Assembly (NCBI GenBank): GCA_013042605.1
Contig: JABDPT010000165.1
Location: 1-33,936, forward strand
Reading direction: 5' to 3'
Origin: Paracoccaceae bacterium
GTDB lineage: Bacteria > Pseudomonadota > Alphaproteobacteria > Rhodobacterales > Rhodobacteraceae
DNA length: 33,936 nt
Part shown: positions 9,862-19,600 of the stretch, piece after piece
Numbering within the stretch: the first letter of the stretch is position 1
Layout: each line of letters begins with the position of its first letter
Made by a program: the position numbers and the translations under genes
Notes under the pieces: model-generated
Seen by the model: only the letters and a program-made list of their open reading frames with translations
Database searches by the model: none
Told to the model about the DNA's origin: nothing

Positions 9862-10508
9862 GCGACGATTACAACCCACCGAACGATCCGCTGGATATCC
9901 TGCATGTCGATCACGAGCTTTTGCTGGTGAACAAGCCCGCTGGCTTGCTGTCGGTGCCGGGCAAAGGCGAACACCTTGCCGATTGCCTGCTAGCCCGTAT
10001 TCAGTCGGCCTTCCCCGAAGCATTGTTGGTGCACCGTCTGGATCGCGATACCTCAGGCGTGATGGTCTTTGCGATGACGCCCCATGCGCAACGGCACCTT
10101 GGGCTTCAGTTCGAAAAGCGCGGGGTGCGCAAAGTTTATGTCGCGCGGGTCTGGGGCCATATGATTGAGAGTTCCGGGACCGTGGACCTGCCCTTGATCG
10201 TGGATTGGCCAAACCGGCCCTTACAGATGATCGATCACGAAAGCGGGCGGGCGGCGGTGACCGATTGGAAACTGCTCAAGCGCGAGGATGGCAAAACATC
10301 GCGGGTGCGGTTGATGCCGCAGACGGGGCGGTCACATCAATTGCGGGTGCATATGCGTGAAATCGGGCATCCGATCCTTGGCGATCCGTTCTATGCCACG
10401 GGGGCCGCGCGCGCGTTTCCAAGGCTGATGCTGCACTCCGAAAGTCTTCGCCTGCGGCACCCCGATGGGGGCAAGGGCCTGACGTTTTCGGCCAGGCCCT
10501 CTTTCTGA
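9858..10508 (+). CDS. RluA family pseudouridine synthase
   Basis: NKPAGLLSVPG, catalytic HRLDRDTSGVMVFA, MPQTGRSHQLRVHMREIGHPILGDPFY. Confidence 0.95.
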   Translation: MSDDYNPPNDPLDILHVDHELLLVNKPAGLLSVPGKGEHLADCLLARIQSAFPEALLVHRLDRDTSGVMVFAMTPHAQRHLGLQFEKRGVRKVYVARVWGHMIESSGTVDLPLIVDWPNRPLQMIDHESGRAAVTDWKLLKREDGKTSRVRLMPQTGRSHQLRVHMREIGHPILGDPFYATGAARAFPRLMLHSESLRLRHPDGGKGLTFSARPSF

Positions 10509-11114
10509 TTAGGCGTTCTCGGTGGCCAGAAAGCCCTGGATTGCCGTCACTTCGTCCTGACGAATCTCGTGCCCGCCGGGATGCCAATGCGTTTGAACGC
10601 GGGCGGCTTGCCCGGTCAGATACGTGGCGAGGGCCTTGGTCATCGGTGCGGGACAGATCGGGTCCTGTTCCCCCGCCGTGATCAGCACACGCCGCCCGGC
10701 AAGGCCCGGTTGCGCGGGGGGTTGCCATGGGATCAGCGGGTGCATCAGCACCATGTCGTCCACAAGGTCGGGCCGTTCGAAGGCAACGGATGCAAGAATG
10801 TTGGCCCCGTTCGAATAGCCCAGCCCGATGACGCGACTTGCGCCGGTGCGCGCCTTTTCACCTTCGATGAACGCGGTCATTGCGGCGGTACGCTGCGCAA
10901 GATCGGCCATGTCATAGACGCCTTCGCCGGTGCGGCGGAAATAGCGGGGTGCGCCCATTTCCGATACGTCGCCACGTGGTGAGACGATGTGCGCCCCGGG
11001 CAGAAGCTGTTCGGCCAGGCCGTGAAACTGGTCTTCGCTGCCGCCGGTACCATGAAAGGTCAGAAACAGGGGCGCATCGGCGCCCCCATCTGTACGTCTG
11101 GCGATGTAGCTCAT
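10509..11114 (-). CDS. Alpha/beta hydrolase, phospholipase/carboxylesterase family (MhqD/YpfH-like)
   Basis: LTFHGTGGSEDQFHGLAEQL, nucleophile elbow GLGYSNGANI, GEQDPICP, HWHPGGHEI. Confidence 0.87.
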   Translation of the reverse strand: MSYIARRTDGGADAPLFLTFHGTGGSEDQFHGLAEQLLPGAHIVSPRGDVSEMGAPRYFRRTGEGVYDMADLAQRTAAMTAFIEGEKARTGASRVIGLGYSNGANILASVAFERPDLVDDMVLMHPLIPWQPPAQPGLAGRRVLITAGEQDPICPAPMTKALATYLTGQAARVQTHWHPGGHEIRQDEVTAIQGFLATENA

Positions 11115-11117
11115 GCC

Positions 11118-12050
11118 TCAGTCCCCGATCGGCTCAAGGATACGCTCTAGTTTGCCGCGAAGGTGTGCGTGCTGTGCAGGCAGTTTCAGCGCCTCACCCA
11201 GGTGGGCGGTATCTTCGTCACGGTCAAAACCGGGCTCGTTTGTTGCGACCTCGAAAAGGACGCCGCCGGGGGTGCGGAAATAGATGGCCCAGAAGTAATC
11301 GCGGTCGATGACCGGGGTCACCTGATACCCGGTGTCCATCAGCGCCTCGCGCACCTCAAGCTGGCGAGCGCGGTTTTCGACGGCAAAGGCGATGTGATGG
11401 ACCGAACCGGCACCTTGCCCGGCCATCGGGGCCCCCGGAACGGTTTCGATATCGATGGTGTTTGCGCCGGTTCCATCCTCGACCGCAAAGCGGATGACAT
11501 CGCCGTCGCGGTCAACTTCCTTGTAGCCCATGAACTTCAGAAGCTCGGCGGTGGCGCCTTCGTCCTTCAGGCGCATGGCGGCCGAATGAAAGCCGTGGAT
11601 GGCCATGTCATCGCTGACACCGCCGCCGGTCCACCCCTCGCGCGTGTCATCCTTCTGTTCAACAAGCGCGAACTCGTCACCATCAGGGCCATCGAAGGTC
11701 AGGACACTGTCGCCAAAGCGGGTGCCGCGACCTAGGCCGGTCACGCCACGCTTGGACAGGCGTTCGGCCCAGGCATCAAGGCTGCCGTCCGGGACGGAAA
11801 AGGCGGTTGTCGAAACCTCGCCCGTGCCCTTCTTGCCGCGTGCGGCGTTCGGGAAGGGGAAATAGGTCATGACAGAACCGGGGCTGCCCGCCTCATCGCC
11901 ATAATAAAGGTGATAGACGTCCGGCGCGTCGAAGTTGACGGTTTTCTTCACCCGGCGCAGGCCGAGGGTATCGGTGAAGAACGCGTTGTTACTACGGGCG
12001 CCACTGGCCAGCGATGTGACGTGGTGCAGGCCCTTGATTTGATCCAACAT
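11118..12050 (-). CDS. VOC-family ring-cleaving dioxygenase (MhqO-like)
   Basis: Two-module glyoxalase fold: IKGLHHVTSLASGARSNNAFFTDTLGLRRVKKTVNFD... and SVHHIAFAVENRARQLEVREALMDTGYQVTPVIDRDYFWAIYFRTPGGVLFEVAT. Confidence 0.92.
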   Translation of the reverse strand: MLDQIKGLHHVTSLASGARSNNAFFTDTLGLRRVKKTVNFDAPDVYHLYYGDEAGSPGSVMTYFPFPNAARGKKGTGEVSTTAFSVPDGSLDAWAERLSKRGVTGLGRGTRFGDSVLTFDGPDGDEFALVEQKDDTREGWTGGGVSDDMAIHGFHSAAMRLKDEGATAELLKFMGYKEVDRDGDVIRFAVEDGTGANTIDIETVPGAPMAGQGAGSVHHIAFAVENRARQLEVREALMDTGYQVTPVIDRDYFWAIYFRTPGGVLFEVATNEPGFDRDEDTAHLGEALKLPAQHAHLRGKLERILEPIGD

Positions 12051-12162
12051 TGAGAATCTCCTGTCTCGCGAAGCGTTGCAAGACAGGTATCAAGTGCAGA
12101 GATTTAAGAAAACGCACGCCCGCGCGCGGCCTTTGTGCGTTTTCAAACATGAGGTTTGGATG

Positions 12163-13602
12163 CTATTCCGCCGCCCAATCGGACACCGACTTCACCTCAA
12201 GATACTCTTCGATGCCCCAGACGCCGCCTTCGCGCGCGCGGCCTGATGATTTCACACCGCCAAAGGGCGAGCCAGCGCCGCGCGATTGGTAGTTCATTTC
12301 GACCATGCCAGACCGCAGCTTGCGCGCCATCCGGTTGCGCCGCGCGCCATCGCTTGTCTGCAGATAGTTGGTCAGGCCATAGGGCGTGTCATTGGCGATT
12401 TCGATCGCCTCATCTTCGGTTTCGAATTTCATGATCGACAACACCGGGCCAAAGATCTCTTCCCGGGCAATCGTCATGTCGTTGGTGACATCGGCAAAGA
12501 CCGTGGGCCTGACATAGAAGCCGCGATTGAACCCTTCGGGGCGGCCCGTGCCGCCAGCGACAAGGCGCGCGCCGTCGTCGATGCCCTTCTGGATCAGTGC
12601 CTGTACCCGATCATACTGAATGCCCGACACGAGCGGTCCGATATGCCGTCCGGTTTCATGCGCGTTGCCGACAAGTGTCTTCTCGGCCGTCTCGCGGGCG
12701 ATTTCCACGGCCTGATCGTAAATCGACGCCTCGACCATCATCCGCGTGGGTGCGTTGCACGACTGTCCGGTGTTGTTGAAGCACTTGCGCACGCCGCGCT
12801 TGACGGCGTTCTCGTCGGCGTCAGCAAAGATGATGTTGGCCCCCTTGCCGCCCAGTTCGAGCGACACCCGCTTGAGCGTTTCGGCGGCGGCCTTCGAGAT
12901 AAGCTTGCCGGCGCGGGTCGAGCCCGTGAAGCTGATCATGTCGACATCCGGATGCGCTGAAAGCTGGCTTCCGACCCCGGCGCCATCGCCGTTCACAAGG
13001 TTGAAAACGCCGGCGGGAATGCCGGCTTCGTCGATCATTTCGGCAATCAGAACGGCGTCGAGCGGGGCGAATTCGGACGGCTTGAGAACCATCGTGCAGC
13101 CCGCGATCAACGCGGGAAACACCTTCAGCGTGACCTGGCTTACTGGCCAGTTCCACGGTGTGATCATGCCGACAACGCCGATGGGTTCCATCAGGATGCG
13201 CGCGCCCGGAGTGTTTTCGTCAATCGCTTTCTCGAACGACATCTTGCGGGCCGAGGCCAGCGCGTCGGCAATATTGTCGGAGCCTGCGGTGGCCTGTTCC
13301 TTGTGAGAGAAATCGATCGGGGCGCCCATTTCGAGGCTGATAACCTCGGCCATTTCATCCATGCGCCGCTCGTAGATTTCGAGCACTTTTTCGACATACC
13401 CAATCCGGGTCTCAACCGGGGTAGCCGCCCATGCGGGAAAGGCGCGCCGGGCCGCGGCCACGGCCGCGTCGGTATCGGCTTGCGAGCCAAGCGAAATCAC
13501 CGCGCAAGGCTCTTCGGTGGATGGATCGATCACGGTGCAATCGTTCGGCTCGGCCGGGTCAACCCAGGCGCCGTCGATATAGAACTGACGGTATTCCAGC
13601 AT
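12163..13602 (-). CDS. Aldehyde dehydrogenase family protein
   Basis: PWNWPVSQ, LELGGKGANIIFADAD, active-site NNTGQSCNAPTRM, EEIFGPVLSIMKF. Confidence 0.96.
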   Translation of the reverse strand: MLEYRQFYIDGAWVDPAEPNDCTVIDPSTEEPCAVISLGSQADTDAAVAAARRAFPAWAATPVETRIGYVEKVLEIYERRMDEMAEVISLEMGAPIDFSHKEQATAGSDNIADALASARKMSFEKAIDENTPGARILMEPIGVVGMITPWNWPVSQVTLKVFPALIAGCTMVLKPSEFAPLDAVLIAEMIDEAGIPAGVFNLVNGDGAGVGSQLSAHPDVDMISFTGSTRAGKLISKAAAETLKRVSLELGGKGANIIFADADENAVKRGVRKCFNNTGQSCNAPTRMMVEASIYDQAVEIARETAEKTLVGNAHETGRHIGPLVSGIQYDRVQALIQKGIDDGARLVAGGTGRPEGFNRGFYVRPTVFADVTNDMTIAREEIFGPVLSIMKFETEDEAIEIANDTPYGLTNYLQTSDGARRNRMARKLRSGMVEMNYQSRGAGSPFGGVKSSGRAREGGVWGIEEYLEVKSVSDWAAE

Positions 13603-13769
13603 TTGATCTCTCCTTTAATTGACGCGCGACAAACGGCTGGCGTCGTTGCGTGATAACCAGCCCTTTGCGTAATGCCCGTTCACAACATGTTCAACCGCCC
13701 GGGTCCTGTCCCTTTGCGGCGCGTTCTAGTAGTCAAGCGGCATTACCCAACCAAGGAAGGAGCGTTTTC

Positions 13770-14423
13770 ATGGCACTGCGTATCAATGATGTGGTTCCCG
13801 ATTTTACCGCCGAGTCCAGCGAGGGTGAAATCAAATTTCATGACTGGATCGGCGACAGCTACGCGATCCTGTTTTCACACCCCAAGGACTTTACCCCTGT
13901 TTGCACGACCGAGTTTGGCGCGGTCGCACAGTTGGCCGATGAATGGGCCAAGCGAAACACCAAGGTGATCGGCGTGTCCGTCGATGGTGTGCCAGAGCAC
14001 CAGAAGTGGAAAGCCGACATCGAAACGGTCGGTGGTGCGAAAGTCACGTTTCCGATTCTGGCGGACAAGGACCTGAAGATTTCCAAGGCGTATGACATGT
14101 TGCCCGCCGAGTTCATGTTGCCCGATGCGCCGACACCAATGGATTCCGAGACCGTGCGTGTCGTGTACATCATCGGCCCCGACAAGAAGGTGCGGTTGAT
14201 GATGACTTATCCGATGACGGTGGGCCGGAATTTTGCCGAGGTGTTGCGCGCGCTGGATGGTGTGCAGATGGCCGATGCCTATCCGGTGGCCACGCCTGCC
14301 AACTGGAACCCGGGCGAGGACGTTGTGATCAAGACCAGCGTTTCGAACGAAGACGCGAAGAAACAGTTCGGAGAGTTCGAAACCGTCCTTCCCTATCTTC
14401 GGATGGCCAAAGCGCCGGGCTGA
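13770..14423 (+). CDS. 1-Cys peroxiredoxin (Prx6-like)
   Basis: ILFSHPKDFTPVCTTEFGAVAQL, VIGVSVDGVPEHQKWKADIE, and the extended Prx6 C-terminal domain. Confidence 0.94.
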   Translation: MALRINDVVPDFTAESSEGEIKFHDWIGDSYAILFSHPKDFTPVCTTEFGAVAQLADEWAKRNTKVIGVSVDGVPEHQKWKADIETVGGAKVTFPILADKDLKISKAYDMLPAEFMLPDAPTPMDSETVRVVYIIGPDKKVRLMMTYPMTVGRNFAEVLRALDGVQMADAYPVATPANWNPGEDVVIKTSVSNEDAKKQFGEFETVLPYLRMAKAPG

Positions 14424-14436
14424 ACGGACTGAGTGC

Positions 14437-15045
14437 CTAGCGTAATGCCGCGCCGCGCGGGGCGGCGTTGCGCGAGGCTATGCGCGCCACCAACGGAGAG
14501 AGGATCGCGAGCACAAGCGACGCACCGAGAATAACCGCGAAAACCGGTGCGAAGGTATCGGTGAGTTCGGCATAGGACATCGTCTTCATCCGGCTGAAGA
14601 CGCCAAGGGCAAGCGCCGATACCCAGCAGGTCGTCGACAGACCGGCAATGGCGCCCAAGCGAAGCCTGTCGCCCATCGGGATCTCGCCGATGCAGTATCC
14701 CCTGTATTGCAACAATGCGGGCAGGGCGAAGCGCGCAATGGCGAATGCGTTGAACGTCAGCATGGTCACAACCGTGAGCTTTGCGATCAGCTTGGGTGAG
14801 AATTGGTCGATCTGAAACCCGGTGCGGTGCCAAAGGATGACCAAACCGCTGATCCACAGCAGGATGATCCCGCAGGCAACCAGATTGTGCAACCGGTGCA
14901 GCATTTCATGCTCTGGCTCATAGAGCGGTCTGAAAAGCGCCCGCCAGGCAGTAAGGTCCGCCAGAAAGGCAAGCCCGATGCCAAGAGCCAATCCGATCAG
15001 GTGCAGCGCGCGGGCGGCGTCGAGAATCAGGGAATGATCCGGCAT
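14437..15045 (-). CDS. Multi-spanning membrane protein of unknown function
   Basis: Start MPDHSLILDAARALHLIGLALGIGLAFLADLTAWRAL; about 5 hydrophobic segments; no family confidently recognised. Confidence 0.7.
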   Translation of the reverse strand: MPDHSLILDAARALHLIGLALGIGLAFLADLTAWRALFRPLYEPEHEMLHRLHNLVACGIILLWISGLVILWHRTGFQIDQFSPKLIAKLTVVTMLTFNAFAIARFALPALLQYRGYCIGEIPMGDRLRLGAIAGLSTTCWVSALALGVFSRMKTMSYAELTDTFAPVFAVILGASLVLAILSPLVARIASRNAAPRGAALR

Positions 15046-15300
15046 CGAATACCTTTTGCAGGGTTGTTCTGTGAAAAGCGGGACACTCGGGACCAGTGGG
15101 ACAAGGGCGATGCTCGGACCACACTGTGGCGGAGGTCTGACGGAATTGCGGCGCTGTCGCGACAAACCCTGCTGGTTTGGAAACGCCGGGGTCACGTCCT
15201 TTGAACAAATCGGCGCTTTCTCGCCAATCCCTGCCGGGAAAAGCACCAATCAACCGTATTTTGCTTTGTGCAATCGGTTCAATTTTGTTGTTGGCAATAG

Positions 15301-15322
15301 CCCGCCGGTCATACCCGGCGGG
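15301..15322 (-). terminator. Candidate hairpin terminator downstream of the GDSL esterase gene
   Basis: Inverted repeat cccgccgg-tcatac-ccggcggg, 12 nt past the stop end; no strong T-tract. Confidence 0.4.
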
Positions 15323-15334
15323 CCGAAAGGGCGC

Positions 15335-16387
15335 TCAGGTTGCGCGTGCGTCCCGACGTCGGGACATCACAAATCCTAGTCCCAGCATCGCGCCGCCCAA
15401 GAGCGGCAAGCCGCCAGGCAGCGGTACGATCGCGGCCCGTACTTCGTCGGCCAGACGCGCGTGGATGGTAGAGCTTGGGTGCACGCCATCGAAGAAAAGG
15501 TACTGCTTTGCCAGATCCGGCCCGCAATACGGGAAGACACCGTCGGGCGTTTCCTCGGGATCGACATAGAGGCATGGGCTTGTGGAGTTGATCAGTCCGA
15601 AGCTGTCCGGATCGGCCTGTGCCTCGGTCAACAGCGCGAAGGCATCGACGGTATAGATGTTGAGGCCCGTGGCCGAAAGAAGGCCCAGTTCGTCGATCAG
15701 CGTATGATTATAGAGCTGTACGGCAGCGGTCGCCGCGGCCTGAAGCTGTGACGCCACGGCGAAGTCGGTGGCGTCGTCGCCTGGCGTTAGGTCTGCGTTG
15801 TTGAAGTTCAGTTCCGCAAACTGAGCCGACATGCCGATATCGGGCAGTGTGAAGACGACGAAGTCAGTGATCGACGACGCCCCGTCATTCGCAAGCGTTT
15901 CAATCGCGTCACCGACGGCCATCGCCGCCGCAATCGAGGTGCTGAAGAGATCAGCAGAGGCCACGCTTTGCAGAATGTCGTTGGCCCCGACCCAGATCGA
16001 GACGAGCGGGCGCTCGCCGGTGTCTGTCAAGGCCGAATCTGTCAGGAAATTGCCAAGCTGCGTGGTCAGGTTGTCGATCATACCGCCCGTGCCGCCAAGA
16101 GCCGTGGCCCCACCGAAGGCATAGTTTTCGGTGTTCGCACTATCGAAATCCGCAGCAAGAAGTTCAGAGAAAACAAGCCCGTTGGTAAAGCGGCCGTCGA
16201 AATAGGGCGCGGGCGGGCGACCTGATCCATCGGGGCTGAGCAGGCTGGTGCGCTCGAAAAGATTGCCGTCATCCGACAGGCTGTCGCCAAACACGTAATA
16301 GCCGGAAAACACGTCCGACAGGCTCGCTGCGCTAACCGGCGCAGCCAAGGCAAACCCAAGTGCCAAGGTTAATACAGTAGTCTTCAT
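15335..16387 (-). CDS. SGNH/GDSL hydrolase (extracellular esterase/autotransporter-lipase-like) with VPLPA-CTERM-like sorting tail
   Basis: Signal peptide; block I YYVFGDSLSDDGN; block III SIWVGANDIL; block V FFDGVHPSSTIHARLAD; C-terminus VPLPGGLPLLGGAMLGLGFVMSRRRDARAT. Strong SD (ggaggattgaatg). Confidence 0.9.
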   Translation of the reverse strand: MKTTVLTLALGFALAAPVSAASLSDVFSGYYVFGDSLSDDGNLFERTSLLSPDGSGRPPAPYFDGRFTNGLVFSELLAADFDSANTENYAFGGATALGGTGGMIDNLTTQLGNFLTDSALTDTGERPLVSIWVGANDILQSVASADLFSTSIAAAMAVGDAIETLANDGASSITDFVVFTLPDIGMSAQFAELNFNNADLTPGDDATDFAVASQLQAAATAAVQLYNHTLIDELGLLSATGLNIYTVDAFALLTEAQADPDSFGLINSTSPCLYVDPEETPDGVFPYCGPDLAKQYLFFDGVHPSSTIHARLADEVRAAIVPLPGGLPLLGGAMLGLGFVMSRRRDARAT

Positions 16388-16639
16388 TCAATCCTCCCAA
16401 GGTTGTTTTTTCGAATGTCTAAACATGATTCGCCTGAAAAGCAGGCAGTAACGTTGCGGCAAGGAAAGCGTTGGTGCGAGGGGAGAGGGATGGTCGTTGT
16501 CGGCGTTGATTGGGCTTGCTGACAAATGGACGATTGGACGTACGCGGACGCCTGTTTTCGTGGGAGCAACTATTGATCTGCGTTTCGCGCTTTCAGGCCT
16601 GAACGGTGCCGCACGGCCCGGCGTGACGTCGACACTCTA

Positions 16640-19600
16640 TTAATTGTCGTTTGTTCTGCGTGAACGGCGTTCTTTGAAAACGGGTTGGAAGGCCCTGAGA
16701 TAATCCTTGAGGTCCGTCTCGCTCATAGGGTGTGCGAAAGCAAAGCCCTGTAGCGTGCGGCACCCCATCTCGCGAAGCGTCCACGCGTGATCCAGGCTTT
16801 CGACACCTTCGGCCGTGATATCGATCTCTAGCGAGCGCCCGATATCGATGATCGCGTTCACAAGGCCGCGGGCACCCTTGCTGTCGAACAGTGGCGCGAT
16901 CAGTCGACTGTCGATCTTCAAGACGTCCGGTGATACGCGCAAAACGCCAATGATCGATGCGCGACCTGACCCGAAGTCATCGACCTCGATACCGATGCCG
17001 AATTCCTTCAACTGATCTATGTGATGCTCGAAAACGGCGCCTTCTTCTTCCAGCAGGATGGATTCGAGAAGTTCGAATGCAACATGGGTGCCGTTGGTTT
17101 GCAGATGCCGGACGGATCTCACGATGTCCGGGTCATGGACGCGCCCTCCTGAAACGTTGAAAGACAGTTTCGGTACCTTGAAGCCCTCGCTCTGCAACCG
17201 GCCAAGTGTGGCGAGCGATTTGTCGAACATCATCCGGTCGATATCCTGCACCAGCCGCATCTGCTGAGCCACGGGAATGAAATCGTCCGGCGGTATGAGG
17301 CCGTGGCCAGAACGCTCCCAACGGGCGAGCACCTCGAAACCGGCGATGGCACCCGTTGCGGCATCGATCTGGGGATGGAAGTACGGAACGAACTCGGCGT
17401 TTTCGAGAGCCTGCTCGATCTCTGTGGCAAGCTGACGACTGCGCAGAAGCTCGTCATGCATGTCCGGCGTGAACACCGTTGACCGGCCGCGGCCCATGTT
17501 TTTCGCTTCCAGCAAGGCAGCATCGGCCAAACTCAGCAAATCTGCCGGTTCGGCTGGCACAGTCTCGGTCGACGCGACGCCGAAGCTTGCATCGAAGCGG
17601 CAATGCCGACCTTCGAACATGAACGGTATCTTGATCGCCGCGCGCAGATGTCGGACCAGGTCGTCGGCATCAGCGGCCGTTCGACCGGGTGCGAGGGCCA
17701 CGACGAATTCATCGCCCCCCATGCGCGCCGCGAAATCACCTTCCTGGATGGTTTCGCGCAAGCACTCGCTGACCCGTTGCAGCACCGCGTCGCCCGCCGC
17801 ATGCCCCAGCGTATCGTTCACGGCCTTGAAGTGGTCGAGATCGATGCGCACGGTTGATTGGCACATTCCGAAAGAGCCCTCGTCAGCCTGACGCGCTGCC
17901 ATTTCTTCGTCATAGGCGCGCCGATTGGGCAGACCGGTAAGCGCGTCGATCAGCGAAAGCGTCTCCATCCTGTGACGGGCAGTCTCAAGCTCTTGCGCCA
18001 GTTCGACGTCATCGGTGACGTCGAAAAGGCTGCCGTACCACACGACCATACCGTCGGGCTGTGCAATTGGTGTGGACTTCGCCTGTAACCACCGCTGGCC
18101 CCGTTCCGGATGGTTTACCCGGTAGTTCAGCTTGAAAACGTCAAGCGTTTCGCTCGACTTTCCGATCTCTTCCTGCACGCGCAAAGCGTCTTCGGGATGG
18201 ATATTTGCGAAGGCGGCTTCAGGCTTATTGCTTATTACGTCCGCTGTTGTACCCAATAGCGGCCCCATGCCCGAACTCGCATAGGGAAAGCTAATCCGGC
18301 CAGTCGAATCGATTGAAAATTCGAAGATGCCACCGGGCACATTGTCGGTCAGGCGTTCCAGCCTCGCCGATGCGGTATGCGCAATTTCAGCCGTTGTTTT
18401 CAGCGCCTGCTCGCGTTCCACCTCGTCGGTCACGTCAAACATGCTGCCGTACCAAACAACAGTGCTGTCGGGCAGTGGCTCCGGGCTTGCATTGACCCGA
18501 AGCCAGCGAAGACCAAGCTTGGGATGGTTGATCCGATATGTGACCTTCACAACCTCAAGGTCGTCCCGCGACCTCTCGATCGCCCCTTGAACCAGATCTG
18601 CATCTTCGGGATGAACGTTGTTGAAGCTTGCCGCGCCGTCGGCGTGTAGTTCCGCCATCGTCGTGCCCACCAGCGCGGCCATACCGGGCGTCACGTAGCG
18701 GTAGCTCATCGCGCCCTGGGCATTCATCATGAACTCGAAGATCCCGCCAGGAACGTTCTCGGTCAGCCGCTCCAGCCGCGACGACCAGACGTTTGCGATC
18801 TCTGCCGCGGCCTCGAGCGCCTGTTCGCGCTCGACCTCTTCGGTTACGTCGAACATGCTGCCATACCAGATGACGCTGCCATCCGGCATCGCGACCGGGG
18901 TTGAAGTGATCCTGATCCAGCGCAACCCGCGTTCGGAATGCAGAATCCTGTACGTGTACTTGAAGAGGCCAAGTGTTTGGTGAGATGCGGTAATCGCGGC
19001 GTGCAGGCCCTGAGTATCATCCGGGTGCACGTTTTCGAAAATGTTCGCCCCATCGGCGACCAACGCCTTCAACGACAGCCCCAAGAGTTTTTCCATGCTC
19101 GACGTGGCATAGGGAAAGCTCATCTCGCCCTCGGGGCCGATCCTAAATTCGAAGATGCCACCTGGTACGTTTTCGGTCAGCCGCTCCAGTCGAGCGGCGG
19201 AAACGCGCGCTTTTTCCGCGGCGACTTTCAGCGCTCTGCGCGTCTCCATTTTGGCGGTAATATCATTCTGCGTGCCCACAAGCGCTTTGCCGCCAGGCTG
19301 GCTCGGGCTTTCCACGACGCGGCCAAGAGAGCTGATCCAGACATAGCCGCCGTCTTTGCGGCGCATCCGAAAATCGCTCGTGAACCGTGCGTCGTTACTG
19401 GACAGGACATCGGTGTATTCCTGCTTCACACGTTTCCGGTCGCCGGGATGGATGAGGTCGAAATACGTGGACAGACTGGGCGTCAACTCGCCCGGTTCAT
19501 AGCAAAGGCTTCTAACCCATGCGTCCGAAAACCAGGCAGAGCCGTCACCGGGCAAGATGCGCCAGGTGCCGAGGCCGCTCGCCTCGATGGCAGTCTCGGA

